Assembly (NCBI RefSeq): GCF_020831405.1
Contig: NZ_JAJHPU010000017.1
Span: 266,662-330,661, forward strand
Source of the DNA: Pseudomonas oryzagri
GTDB taxonomy: Bacteria > Pseudomonadota > Gammaproteobacteria > Pseudomonadales > Pseudomonadaceae
Length of the DNA stretch: 64,000 bases
Direction of reading: 5' to 3'
Shown: one piece after another, positions 8,178-16,958 of the stretch
How positions within the stretch are numbered: position 1 is the first letter of the stretch
Layout of the letters: each line of letters opens with the position of its first letter
The notes under the pieces: model-generated
Told to the model about the DNA's origin: nothing
Databases searched by the model: none
Seen by the model: only the letters and a program-made list of their open reading frames with translations
Program-made: the position numbers and the translations under genes

Positions 8178-9518
8178 TTACTTCTTCTTGCTCGGCCCTG
8201 CCGGCTTCTTGGCGCCGCCCAGGCCGGGCATCTTGCGCACCGACTTGACCTTGGGCGCGCTGCTGTCGATCCAGTTGCCCAGCGGCTTGCCGGCCTTGCC
8301 CGGCTTGCCAAACTCGACCTTGGGCGCCTTGGGTTTCTTCGGCTTCTTCACCACCTGGCCGTCGATGGTGGTCTGCGGCACGCGGTGGTCGGGAATGAAG
8401 TCCGGCTCGTCGCGGCGCGGCAGCACCTGGCGGATCAGCAGTTCGATGGCGGCGAGCAGCTGCACCTCGTCGGCGCACACCAAGGACAGCGCCTCACCCG
8501 TCGCGCCGGCGCGGCCGGTGCGGCCGATACGGTGCACGTAGTCCTCGGCGACGATCGGCAGGTCGAAGTTGACCACCAGCGGCAGGTCGTCGATGTCCAG
8601 GCCGCGTGCCGCCACGTCGGTGGCCACCAGCACCTGCACCTCGCCGGCCTTGAAACGCTCCAGCGCGCGCAGGCGCGCCGGCTGCGGCTTGTCGCCGTGG
8701 ATCGCGTCGCTGCTGACGCCCAGGCGCTGCAGCTCGCCGACCAGCTCGTCGACGCCCTTGCGGGTCTTGACGAACACCAGCACCTGGCCCCAGCGCCTTG
8801 CCTTGAGCAGGTGGCAGAACAGCTCGGACTTGCGCTTCTTGTCCACCGGGATCAGCCACTGCTTGACCGACTGCGCCGCGGCGTTGCGCGGGCTGACCTC
8901 GATGGACAGCGGGTCGCGCAGCAGCACCCGCGCCAGCTCGCGGATGGTCTCCGAGAAGGTCGCCGAGAACAGCAGGGTCTGGCGGCGCCGCGGCAGCATG
9001 GCGAACAGCTCGTTGAGCTCGCGGGCAAAACCCAGGTCGAGCATGCGGTCGGCCTCGTCGAGCACCAGGAACTCCACCTGCTCGAAGCGCACCGCGTTCT
9101 GGCGGAACAGGTCGAGCAGCCGGCCGGGGGTGGCCACCAGCACGTCGACGCCCTTGCGCAGGCGCATCATCTGCGGGTTGATGCTCACCCCGCCGTAGGC
9201 GGCCAGGGTGCGCAGCGGCAGGTGCTGGCCGTAGACGCGGAAGCTCTCGTGGACCTGCTCGGCCAGCTCGCGGGTCGGCACCAGGATCAGCGCGCGCACC
9301 GAGTTGGGCGCCACCACCCCCACCTGGCTCAGGCGCTGCAGCAGCGGCAGGGCGAAGCCGGCGGTCTTGCCGGTGCCGGTCTGCGCCGCCGCCATCAGGT
9401 CGCGGCCCTTGAGCACGGCGGGAATCGCCTGGCTCTGCACCGGCGTGGGGGTCTGGTAGTCGAGATCGGCGAGTGTGCGCAGCAGCGGCTCGATCAGGCC
9501 GAGGGAAGCGAAGGTCAT
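8178..9518 (-). CDS. rhlE: DEAD-box ATP-dependent RNA helicase RhlE
   Basis: 446-residue DEAD-box helicase. Motifs in order: Q motif (YQTPTPVQ), motif I AQTGTGKT (Lys51), Ia PTRELAEQ, Ib TPGR, motif II DEAD (154-157), motif III SAT, motif [16 protein letters not shown] and motif [12 protein letters not shown]. The C-terminal tail is Lys/Pro-rich (PKKPKAPK, ending PAGPSKKK), as in RhlE proteins, and probably binds RNA. It remodels rRNA or degradosome RNA at the expense of ATP. ATG at 9518 starts directly at the conserved MTFASLGL. Pseudomonas often has two RhlE paralogues; which one this is cannot be told. Confidence 0.93.
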   Translation of the reverse strand: MTFASLGLIEPLLRTLADLDYQTPTPVQSQAIPAVLKGRDLMAAAQTGTGKTAGFALPLLQRLSQVGVVAPNSVRALILVPTRELAEQVHESFRVYGQHLPLRTLAAYGGVSINPQMMRLRKGVDVLVATPGRLLDLFRQNAVRFEQVEFLVLDEADRMLDLGFARELNELFAMLPRRRQTLLFSATFSETIRELARVLLRDPLSIEVSPRNAAAQSVKQWLIPVDKKRKSELFCHLLKARRWGQVLVFVKTRKGVDELVGELQRLGVSSDAIHGDKPQPARLRALERFKAGEVQVLVATDVAARGLDIDDLPLVVNFDLPIVAEDYVHRIGRTGRAGATGEALSLVCADEVQLLAAIELLIRQVLPRRDEPDFIPDHRVPQTTIDGQVVKKPKKPKAPKVEFGKPGKAGKPLGNWIDSSAPKVKSVRKMPGLGGAKKPAGPSKKK

Positions 9519-9583
9519 GGCAGGCAACCGGCAAAAAAACGAGGGCGCCAGTTTACCCGCAAAGGCCGCCGACTGCCGGAGGA

Positions 9584-10060
9584 TCAGCCACGCAGCAGCA
9601 GGGGGCCCTGGATCGGCACGTAGCGGTCGGCGGCGCGCAGCAGCGACTGCGCGGTGAGCCCCGGCACGCCGTACACAGTGGACTCGACGCCGGCGCGGCG
9701 CACGCGCTCGAGCAGCAGGTCGAAGTCGCCGTCGCCGGAGGCCAGCACCACCTCGTCGACCCGCGCCGCGGCGTCGAGCACGTCGATGGTGATGCCGACG
9801 TCCCAGTCGCCCTTGGCGCTGCCGTCGCTGCGCTGGATGTAGGGCTTGAGCTTCACGGTGAAGCCGAGCTTGCTCAGGGTGCGCTGGAACTTCTGCTGGC
9901 GCGGGTCGCCGCGGTCGATGGCGTAGGCGTAGGCCTCGACGATCTCCCCGCGCGCCGCCACCTCGGCCCACAGCACGGCGTAGTCGAAGTGGCAGCCATG
10001 CGCCTGGCGCACGGTGTAGTAGAGGTTCTGCACATCGGCGAACAGGGCGATGGTCTTCAC
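9584..10060 (-). CDS. NYN-domain (LabA/DUF88) putative RNase
   Basis: 158-residue NYN domain protein, a PIN-like nuclease fold. Acidic residues expected for a metal-dependent RNase site are present: Asp9 in [11 protein letters not shown], the cluster [13 protein letters not shown] near the middle and [10 protein letters not shown] further on. I place the start at the GTG at 10060 because AAGGACT lies just upstream and the domain begins at once; an ATG at 10126 would add 22 atypical residues. It could act in RNA turnover beside the rhlE helicase, but no shared operon signal beyond orientation is seen. Confidence 0.85.
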   Translation of the reverse strand: MKTIALFADVQNLYYTVRQAHGCHFDYAVLWAEVAARGEIVEAYAYAIDRGDPRQQKFQRTLSKLGFTVKLKPYIQRSDGSAKGDWDVGITIDVLDAAARVDEVVLASGDGDFDLLLERVRRAGVESTVYGVPGLTAQSLLRAADRYVPIQGPLLLRG

Positions 10061-10132
10061 GGGGAGTCCTTGCGGCGCGGCGAATGGCGGATTATCCATC
10101 CAGGCCTCCGGCAGGGGCCACTTCATTCGCCC

Positions 10133-10972
10133 CTACGAGGGCTTGAGCCCGGATAGCCGCGGCACCAGCAGCCGCTCGAACAGCCGCGGCGCCAGGCGCG
10201 CCAGCAGCCGCGCCAGCCAGTTGACGTTGGAATGCACCAGCAGGCGCTTGCGGCGCACCGCGGCCTGGAAGATCGCCTCGGCGGTGTCCTGCGGCGAGCT
10301 GACCTTGCCGACGAACGGGATCGGCTGGCTGATCACCGAGCCGTCGCCGACCAGCGCACGCTTGCGGATGTCGGTGGCGGTGAAGCCGGGGCACACCAGC
10401 ATGACGTTCACGCCGCTGCCCGCCAGCTCCAGGCGCAGGGTGTCGAACAGGCCGTGCAGGGCATGCTTGCTGGCGTTGTAGGCGCTGCGGTTGAGCATCG
10501 GCGCAAAACCCGACAGCGAGCTCATCACGATCAGTTGCCCGCGCCGCGCCAAAAGGCTCGGCAGGGCCGCCTGGGTACAGTGCAGGGCGCCGAAGTAGTT
10601 GACCGCCATGATCCGCTCGAACACCGCCAGGTCGGTTTCGGCGAAGGCGCTGCGATGGGTGATGCCGGCGTTGTTGACCAGCACGTCGATGCCGCCGAAG
10701 CGCTCCACCGCCAACGCCACCGCCGCCCGCACCGCCGCGGCGTCGGCGATGTCGCAGCGCAGGGCCAGGACCTGGGCGTTGTGGTGCTCGGCCAGGTGCT
10801 GGGCCAGGCTGTCGAGCGCCGCCTGGTCGAGATCGAGCAGCACCAGGCGCGCCCCGGCCTGGGCGAAGCGCACCGCCAGCGCCCGGCCGATGCCGGCGCA
10901 GCCGCCGGTGATCAGCACCACCTTGCGCTGGAACACCTTGCTGACGAACACCTTGCGGATGACGCGGCGCAT
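10133..10972 (-). CDS. short-chain dehydrogenase/reductase
   Basis: 279-residue classical SDR. The Rossmann motif TGGCAGIG (22-29), NNAG (100-103) and the catalytic SSLSG...YNASK (Ser about 152, Tyr165, Lys169) are all present. DLDQ at the end of the second strand suggests NAD preference. The C-terminus has a hydrophobic/basic tail (NVNWLARLLARLAPRLFERL) that may be amphipathic and membrane-associated, like SDRs acting on lipids. GGAGG precedes the ATG at 10972. Substrate unknown. The gene follows the CDGSH gene on the same strand. Confidence 0.88.
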   Translation of the reverse strand: MRRVIRKVFVSKVFQRKVVLITGGCAGIGRALAVRFAQAGARLVLLDLDQAALDSLAQHLAEHHNAQVLALRCDIADAAAVRAAVALAVERFGGIDVLVNNAGITHRSAFAETDLAVFERIMAVNYFGALHCTQAALPSLLARRGQLIVMSSLSGFAPMLNRSAYNASKHALHGLFDTLRLELAGSGVNVMLVCPGFTATDIRKRALVGDGSVISQPIPFVGKVSSPQDTAEAIFQAAVRRKRLLVHSNVNWLARLLARLAPRLFERLLVPRLSGLKPS

Positions 10973-11005
10973 GCGGTCCTCCTGGCGGGTCGGACGGCTG
11001 CCCGT

Positions 11006-11245
11006 CTACAGCCGCTTGTGGCTGCCGTCGCACAGCGGCGGCGAGGCGGTGTGCTTGCAGGCGCAGAAGTACAGGGTCTCGCTGCGCAGGGCGCGAAAGC
11101 GCAGCGGGCGGAAGGGGCCGACCCGGTGCGAGCCGTCGCAGAACGGCTGGCTCTGGCTCAGACCGCAGCGGCACCACCAGTACTCCTTGCCGGCCTCGAC
11201 CGTCACCGCCAAGGGACCGCGCTGGGCAACATGAGGCTCGGACAT
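11006..11245 (-). CDS. double CDGSH iron-sulfur protein
   Basis: 79-residue protein consisting almost entirely of two mitoNEET-type CDGSH motifs. The first uses Cys25, Cys27, Cys36 and His40 (CRCGLSQSQPFCDGSH); the second Cys61, Cys63, Cys72 and His76 (CACKHTASPPLCDGSH). Each should bind a 3Cys-1His [2Fe-2S] cluster, so the protein probably carries or senses electrons or clusters. It is upstream of and co-oriented with the SDR gene. Bases 11264-11282 upstream contain a CTATGC/GCATAG inverted repeat that could be an operator. Family is clear. Confidence 0.93.
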   Translation of the reverse strand: MSEPHVAQRGPLAVTVEAGKEYWWCRCGLSQSQPFCDGSHRVGPFRPLRFRALRSETLYFCACKHTASPPLCDGSHKRL

Positions 11246-11543
11246 GGCATATCTCCGTGGTTTCTATGCCTTATCAGCATAGCGAGCGGACGAGGGTCGC
11301 CGCATGGCCGGCCCGCAGCGCTGTCTAATTAAAGCACCTTCGAGCCCCGGTGGTCGGATCGGGCAACGGTGAGAGCCACAAGGGCTACACTGCATCGATA
11401 CCGCATCATCTAGCTCGATTTATGGGTCAGTGCCGTCGATCGTCTGGCTTGTTTGGGTATGTCTTTGGCACCGGCAGTGATGGGACTCTCGCGACCCTGC
11501 CCAGCAGCGGCTCGCGACTGGACACCCTCTTGAGGAGGATCTC
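11246..11543. other. divergent promoter region, CDGSH gene / glgA
   Basis: 298 bases between two divergent genes. It holds the CTATGC/GCATAG inverted repeat (11264-11282) on the CDGSH side and an AT-rich patch around 11323-11336. It also holds a CTACACT element (11385-11391). The TGAGGAGG ribosome site of glgA is at about 11531-11538. GC content is lower here than in the flanking genes, as expected of a control region. No gene is seen. Confidence 0.55.
11385..11391 (+). promoter_or_regulatory. candidate RpoS-type -10 of the glgA operon
   Basis: CTACACT differs at one base from the sigma-S preferred -10 element CTATACT and lies about 150 bases before glgA. Osmotic and stationary-phase control by RpoS is plausible for a trehalose/glucan operon. 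Seen by eye only; -35 contacts are not evident. Confidence 0.35.
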
Positions 11544-13100
11544 ATGCCTGATATCAGGCTAAGAGCCGCCGAGCCATATCGCCAAGACGAGCACAGCACC
11601 GCCGTCCTGCCCGATCGCCGCAAGCCGAACCTGCAGGTTCGCAGCTTCCAGCAAGACAAACGGAGAATTCTTTTCGTCACCTCAGAACTGGCCGACCTGG
11701 TCAAGGCCGGGGGCCTGGGCGACGTTTCCGCCGCCCTGCCCCGCGCCCTGGCCGGCCTGCACGATGTGCGCGTGCTGCTGCCGGGCTATCGCGAGGTGCT
11801 CGACAGCGGCCATCCGATCCGCATGGTCGGCGGCGTGGCCGGGCATGCCGCCCTGCCCCCCGCGCGGATCGGCCGGATCGACTTCGACGACGGCCTGATC
11901 GCCTACGTGCTGATCTGTCCCGAGCTCTACGAGCGCGCCGGTACCCCCTACGTCGACGAACAGGGGCGCGACTGGCCGGACAATCACATCCGCTTCGCCC
12001 GCCTGGGGCTGGCCGCGGCCGACTTCGCCAGCGGCCGCGCCGGCATCCGCTGGTGCCCGGACCTGCTGCACAGCCACGACTGGCCGGCGGCGATGACCCC
12101 GGCCTACCTGCGCTGGCGGGGCAGCGCCACGCCCGTGGTGTTCACCATCCACAACCTCGCCCACCAGGGCCTGTGCAGCCTGGAGTGCATCCCCGAACTG
12201 GGCATTCCGGCGGCGGCCGGCCACATCGAGGGCATGGAGCTGCACGGCAGGTTGTCCTTTCTCAAGGCGGGCATCGCCTACGCCGACCGGGTGACCACCG
12301 TCAGCGCCACCTACGCGCGGGAGATCACCACGGCCGAATTCGGCTGCGGCCTGGAAGGTTTTCTGCGCAGCAAGGCGCGCCAGGGGCTGCTCAGCGGCAT
12401 CCCCAACGGCATCGACGAGAGCTGGGACCCGGCGACCGACCCGCATCTGCTGGACCACTTCGGCGGCAACGACTGGCAGGGCAAGGCCGCCAATGGCGCC
12501 TACACGCGCCGCCTGTTCGGCCTGCAGGACTCGCCCGGGCCGTTGTTCGCCGTGGTGTCGCGCCTGGTGTACCAGAAGGGCCTCGACCTGACCCACGCGC
12601 AGGCCGCCCACATCGTCGCCGCGGGCGGCCAGCTCGCCATCCTCGGCCGCGGCGAACCCGAGGTCGAGCAGCACATGCGCGAACTCGCCCAGCGCTTCCC
12701 CGGCCATGTCGGCGTGCGCATCGGCTTCGACGAAACCGACGCCCGGCGCCTGTTCGCCGGCAGCGACTTCCTGCTCATGCCCTCGCGCTACGAGCCTTGC
12801 GGGCTGAGCCAGATGTACGCGCAGCGCTTCGCCTCGCTGCCGATCGCCCGGCGCACCGGCGGCCTGGCCGACACCATCGAGGATGGCGTCAGCGGCTTCC
12901 TGTTCGATCAGCCCAGCGTGGCCAGCTACCGCCAGGCCATCGACCGCGCGCTGCGGGTGCATGCCTGCCCGCCGCTGCTGCACGCCATGCGCTGCCGGGC
13001 CATGGCCGCGCGCTGCTTCTGGAGCCATGCCATCGACCCTTACGCGGAGCTCTACCAGAAACTGCTCGAACGCCGCCGCGAGGTCCGCCTGCCGGTTTAG
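11544..13100 (+). CDS. glgA: glycogen synthase, GT5 family
   Basis: 518-residue GT-B glycosyltransferase that extends alpha-1,4-glucan from an activated glucose donor, usually ADP-glucose. The N-terminal loop KAGGLGDV (Lys54, KxGGL type), HSHDWPAA, the central TIHNLAHQG, PNGIDESWDP and the C-terminal SRYEPCGLSQMYAQRF (Glu417 region) are the GT5 signatures. About 40 residues precede the catalytic domain, more than in E. coli GlgA. GAGGAGG sits just before the ATG. First gene of the + strand glucan/trehalose operon; treZ follows after eight bases. No glgC (ADP-glucose pyrophosphorylase) is present in the window, so the donor source is open. Confidence 0.93.
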   Translation: MPDIRLRAAEPYRQDEHSTAVLPDRRKPNLQVRSFQQDKRRILFVTSELADLVKAGGLGDVSAALPRALAGLHDVRVLLPGYREVLDSGHPIRMVGGVAGHAALPPARIGRIDFDDGLIAYVLICPELYERAGTPYVDEQGRDWPDNHIRFARLGLAAADFASGRAGIRWCPDLLHSHDWPAAMTPAYLRWRGSATPVVFTIHNLAHQGLCSLECIPELGIPAAAGHIEGMELHGRLSFLKAGIAYADRVTTVSATYAREITTAEFGCGLEGFLRSKARQGLLSGIPNGIDESWDPATDPHLLDHFGGNDWQGKAANGAYTRRLFGLQDSPGPLFAVVSRLVYQKGLDLTHAQAAHIVAAGGQLAILGRGEPEVEQHMRELAQRFPGHVGVRIGFDETDARRLFAGSDFLLMPSRYEPCGLSQMYAQRFASLPIARRTGGLADTIEDGVSGFLFDQPSVASYRQAIDRALRVHACPPLLHAMRCRAMAARCFWSHAIDPYAELYQKLLERRREVRLPV

Positions 13101-13108
13101 GAGGGGCC

Positions 13109-14890
13109 ATGTCCGTACCGCACGCCGGCGCCGGCCGGCACGGAGCCGTTCTGCTGGAGGGCGGGAACACCCGCTTCAGCCTGTGGGCGCCGGATGCGCA
13201 GACGGTCAGCGTCGAGCTGGAGGATGGGGCGCGCTGGCCGATGCGCGGCGCGGCCGGCGGCTGGTTCGTCGCCGAGCTGCCCTGTGGCGCCGGAACCCGC
13301 TATCGCTACGCCATCGACGACCGCCTGCGGGTCCCCGATCCGGCCTCGCGCGCCCAGCTCGGCGACGTGCACGGGCCGAGCCTGGTGGTCGATCCCCGCG
13401 CCTATCGCTGGCGCTACCCCGACTGGCGCGGCCAGCCCTGGCACCGCACGGTGCTCTACGAACTGCATGTCGGGGCGATGGGCGGCTACCAGCGGATCAT
13501 CGAGCGGCTGCCCGCACTTGCCGAGCTGGGCATCACGGCCATCGAGCTGATGCCGCTGGCGGAATTCCCCGGGGCGCGCAACTGGGGCTACGACGGCGTG
13601 CTGCCCTATGCGCCGGAAGCCTCCTACGGGCCGCCGGAGGCGCTCAAGGAGCTGGTCGACAGCGCCCACGGCCACGGCCTGATGGTGTTCCTCGACGTGG
13701 TGTACAACCACTTCGGCCCGGACGGCAATTTCCTCGGCGAATATGCCAGTGCCTTCTTCCGCGCCGACCGCCCCACCCCGTGGGGCGACGCCATCGACTT
13801 CCGCCGTCAGGAGGTCCGCGACTTCTTCATCGACAGCGCGCTGCTCTGGCTGCAGGAATACCGCTTCGACGGCCTGCGCCTGGATGCGGTGCACGCGATC
13901 CACGACAAGGACTTTCTCCGCGAGCTGGCGGTGCGGGTGCACGCCGCGGTGGAGGCGGACCGGCAGATCCACCTGGTGCTGGAGAACGACGACAACGCCG
14001 CCAGCCTGCTGCTCGGCCAGGGCTTCACCGCGCAGTGGAACGACGACGTCCACCACGCGCTGCACGTGCTGCTGACCGGCGAGGCCGAGGGCTACTACGC
14101 CGACTACCAGGACGAGCCGACGCGCCTGCTGGCGCGGTGCCTGGCCGAGGGCTTCGCCTACCAGGGCGAGATGAGCCGGCGCGGCGTGCCGCGCGGCGAA
14201 CCCAGTGCGCACCTGCCGCCGAGCGCCTTCGTGCTGTTCCTGCAGAACCACGACCAGATCGGCAACCGCGCCTGCGGCGAGCGGCTGAGCGCGCTGGCCG
14301 ACGCCGAGGCCCTGCGCGCGGCGACCACCCTGCTGCTGCTCGCGCCGATGATCCCGCTGCTGTTCATGGGCGAGGAATTCGCCGCGCGCCAGCCGTTCCT
14401 GTATTTCACCGACCACCACGGCGAGCTGGCCGAGGCGGTGCGCAGCGGCCGGCGCAACGAGTTCGCCGCGTTCGCCGCGTTTCGCGATCCGGCCAGCCGC
14501 GCGGCCATTCCCGACCCGAACGCCGAAGCGACCTTCGCCGCCTCGCGGCCGGACTTCGCCTGCGCCGCGGCGCCCGACCACGCGCAATGGCTGGCGCTGT
14601 ACCGCCAGCTGCTGCAGCTGCGGCATGCCGAACTGATGCCCCTTCTGCCCGGTACCTGCGCGCTGGGCGCCGAGGTGCTGGGCGCGGGCGCGCTGCGCGC
14701 GCGCTGGCGGCTGGGCGACGGCCAGGTGCTGCGCATCGAACTCAACCTCGCCGCGGGGGAGCTGCCGCTGGGCGCCGCGCGTCCGGCGCGGCTGCTGTTC
14801 GAGAGCCGCGAGGCCGACGTCGCGCGCCGCGCCGGGCTGCTCGCGCCCCGCCTGGCGCAGGTGTTCCTGGAGCCGGCCGATGAGCGATAA
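13109..14890 (+). CDS. treZ: malto-oligosyltrehalose trehalohydrolase
   Basis: 593-residue GH13 enzyme that cleaves trehalose from the maltooligosyltrehalose made by TreY. An N-terminal beta-sandwich (about 1-105, beginning FSLWAPDAQTVSVEL) precedes the barrel. Catalytic residues are visible as Asp259 in [14 protein letters not shown], Glu292 in LVLENDDN and Asp382 in FLQNHDQIGN. The marker RNWGYDGVLPYAPE is typical of TreZ. The ATG at 13109 follows AGGAGGGG and lies eight bases after glgA. The 3' end overlaps malQ by 11 bases, so translation is probably coupled. Confidence 0.94.
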   Translation: MSVPHAGAGRHGAVLLEGGNTRFSLWAPDAQTVSVELEDGARWPMRGAAGGWFVAELPCGAGTRYRYAIDDRLRVPDPASRAQLGDVHGPSLVVDPRAYRWRYPDWRGQPWHRTVLYELHVGAMGGYQRIIERLPALAELGITAIELMPLAEFPGARNWGYDGVLPYAPEASYGPPEALKELVDSAHGHGLMVFLDVVYNHFGPDGNFLGEYASAFFRADRPTPWGDAIDFRRQEVRDFFIDSALLWLQEYRFDGLRLDAVHAIHDKDFLRELAVRVHAAVEADRQIHLVLENDDNAASLLLGQGFTAQWNDDVHHALHVLLTGEAEGYYADYQDEPTRLLARCLAEGFAYQGEMSRRGVPRGEPSAHLPPSAFVLFLQNHDQIGNRACGERLSALADAEALRAATTLLLLAPMIPLLFMGEEFAARQPFLYFTDHHGELAEAVRSGRRNEFAAFAAFRDPASRAAIPDPNAEATFAASRPDFACAAAPDHAQWLALYRQLLQLRHAELMPLLPGTCALGAEVLGAGALRARWRLGDGQVLRIELNLAAGELPLGAARPARLLFESREADVARRAGLLAPRLAQVFLEPADER

Positions 14891-16958
14891 GCGCCTGCTC
14901 GCCCTGGCCGAGGCGGCCGGCGTCGCCGCCCATTGGGTGGATGCCAACCAGCGCCCGCAGCGGGTCTCCGCCGAGGCGCTGCGCGCGGTGCTGGACGGTC
15001 TCGGGCTGCCGGCGCAGAGCGATGCGCAGGTCAGGGAAAGCCTCGCCCGGCTGCGCCAGGACGCCGGCGCGGCGGAACCGCCGGCGCTGCTGACCCAGGA
15101 AGCCGGACAGCCGCTCTCGTTGGCCGCCCATTTCCCGGCCGGTACGCCATTCGAACTGCTGGGCGACGATGGCGGCCGCCTCGATGCCCGCCTCGACGCG
15201 GCCGGCCGTCTGCCGGGGCTCGATGCGCTGGGCTACCACCAACTGTGCATCGGCGACCGCCAGCTGACCCTGGCCGTCGCCCCGGCCCAGGGCGCCACGC
15301 CCCAGGCGCTGCTGGACAGCGCGCAGCCGCGCGCCTGGGGGCTCGCCGTGCAGCTCTACGCGCTGCGCCGCGCAGGCGACGGCGGGATCGGCGATACCCG
15401 GGCGCTGGAGCGGCTGGCGCGCGCCGCCGCCCAGCAGGGCGCCGACGCCCTGGCGATCAGCCCGGTGCACGCCATGTTCAGCGCCGACCCGCGGCGCTTC
15501 AGTCCCTACGCGCCGTCGAGCCGCTGCTTCTTCAACGTCCTGCATGCCGCCCCGAGCAGCCTGCTCGGCGAGCAGGCGGTGCGCCAGGCGATCGACGCCG
15601 AGGGCCTGGGGCCGGAACTGGCGCGCCTGGAACGCCTCGAACTGGTCGACTGGCCCGCCGCGGCCGCCGCCCGGCTGCGCCTGCTGCGGCGCCTGTTCGA
15701 GACGTTTCGCGGCGGCGCCGGCCGCCAGTGGCAGGACTTCCTCCGCTTCCGCGAGCAGGGCGGCGAGGGGCTGGAGAACCACTGCCGCTTCGAAGCGCTG
15801 CAGGCGCGCCATCTGCGCGCGGGGAGGCCCTGCGACTGGCACGCCTGGCCGGCCGCGCTGCGCGATCCGCGCAGCCCGACGGTGGCGCGGTTCGCCGCCG
15901 AGCACGCCGACCAGGTGAGCTTCCACGCCTTCGCCCAATGGCTGATCGTCCGCGGCCTGCAGCGCGCCCAGCGCGCGGCGCGCAACGCCGGCATGCGCAT
16001 CGGCCTGATCAACGACCTGGCGGTCGGCGCCGACGGCGGCGGCAGCCAGGCCTGGAGCCGCCAGGCCGAGCTGCTCTCGGCGCTGAGCGTGGGCGCGCCG
16101 CCCGACCTGCTCAACCCCATCGGCCAGGACTGGGGACTGTGTGCCTTCTCGCCGCGCGGCCTGCAGCAGCACGGCTACCGCGCCTTCATCGAGATGCTCA
16201 GGGCCAACATGGCGCACGCCGGCGGCCTGCGCATCGACCATGTGATGGGCCTGCAGCGCCTGTGGGTGATCCCCCGGGGCGCCGAACCGCGCGACGGCGC
16301 CTACCTGCACTACCCGCTGGGCGATCTGCTGCGCCTGCTCACCCTGGAGTCCTGGCGGCAGCGCACGCTGATCCTCGGCGAGGATCTGGGCACCGTGCCC
16401 GCCGGCTTTACCGCGGCGCTGGCCGCGCGGGGCGCGCTGGGCATGCGCGTGCTGCTGTTCGAGCACGACGCCCGGGCCCGCTTCCGGCGGCCGGCCGCCT
16501 GGCCCGCCACGGCCATGGCCACCACCACCACCCACGACCTGCCGACCCTCTCCGGCTGGTGGCTGGAGCGCGACCTGGAGTGGCGCGAGCGCCTGGCGCT
16601 GTACGACCGGCCGACCCTGGAAGCCGCGCGCCGCGACCGCGAGCGCGAGCGCCACGGCCTGCGCCGGGCGCTGGCGCGGGACACCGGGGTGCGCCTGGAC
16701 GAAGGCGTGGACGCCGCCACGCTGCTCGACGCCAGCATGAGCTTCCTCGGCCATACCCCAGCGCCCCTGGTCCTGCTGCCGATGGAGGACGTGCTTGGCC
16801 TGGAGGAACAGGCCAACCTGCCCGGCACCGTCGATCAGCACCCCAACTGGCGGCGGCGCTGGGCCGGCGACAGCGGCCGGCTGCTGGAAAGCGCGCAGGC
16901 CAGGCAGCGCCTGCGCCTGCTCGCCGAGGCGCGCCGGCAGGCCGCGGAGGCGCCATGA
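14880..16958 (+). CDS. malQ: 4-alpha-glucanotransferase (amylomaltase)
   Basis: 692-residue GH77 enzyme that disproportionates malto-oligosaccharides, releasing glucose. The catalytic residues are seen as Asp453 in GLRIDHVMGLQRLW, Glu501 in LGEDLGTVP and Asp553 in TTTHDLPTLSGWW. The first 150 residues form the extra N-terminal domain of the longer, E. coli-type MalQ. It overlaps treZ at its start and treY at its end (ATGA, 16955-16958). In this operon it should recycle short maltodextrins left by GlgX and TreY/TreZ back into longer chains. Confidence 0.94.
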   Translation: MSDKRLLALAEAAGVAAHWVDANQRPQRVSAEALRAVLDGLGLPAQSDAQVRESLARLRQDAGAAEPPALLTQEAGQPLSLAAHFPAGTPFELLGDDGGRLDARLDAAGRLPGLDALGYHQLCIGDRQLTLAVAPAQGATPQALLDSAQPRAWGLAVQLYALRRAGDGGIGDTRALERLARAAAQQGADALAISPVHAMFSADPRRFSPYAPSSRCFFNVLHAAPSSLLGEQAVRQAIDAEGLGPELARLERLELVDWPAAAAARLRLLRRLFETFRGGAGRQWQDFLRFREQGGEGLENHCRFEALQARHLRAGRPCDWHAWPAALRDPRSPTVARFAAEHADQVSFHAFAQWLIVRGLQRAQRAARNAGMRIGLINDLAVGADGGGSQAWSRQAELLSALSVGAPPDLLNPIGQDWGLCAFSPRGLQQHGYRAFIEMLRANMAHAGGLRIDHVMGLQRLWVIPRGAEPRDGAYLHYPLGDLLRLLTLESWRQRTLILGEDLGTVPAGFTAALAARGALGMRVLLFEHDARARFRRPAAWPATAMATTTTHDLPTLSGWWLERDLEWRERLALYDRPTLEAARRDRERERHGLRRALARDTGVRLDEGVDAATLLDASMSFLGHTPAPLVLLPMEDVLGLEEQANLPGTVDQHPNWRRRWAGDSGRLLESAQARQRLRLLAEARRQAAEAP

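Noticed and set aside
8841-8855. CTTGTCCACCGG in rhlE as another REP unit
   Set aside because: Only the half-site is present, with no palindromic partner; it encodes the conserved VDKK.
11466-11481. TGGCACCGGCAGTGAT as a sigma-54 promoter for glgA
   Set aside because: Only the -24 half fits; the -12 half lacks the TTGC core at proper spacing.
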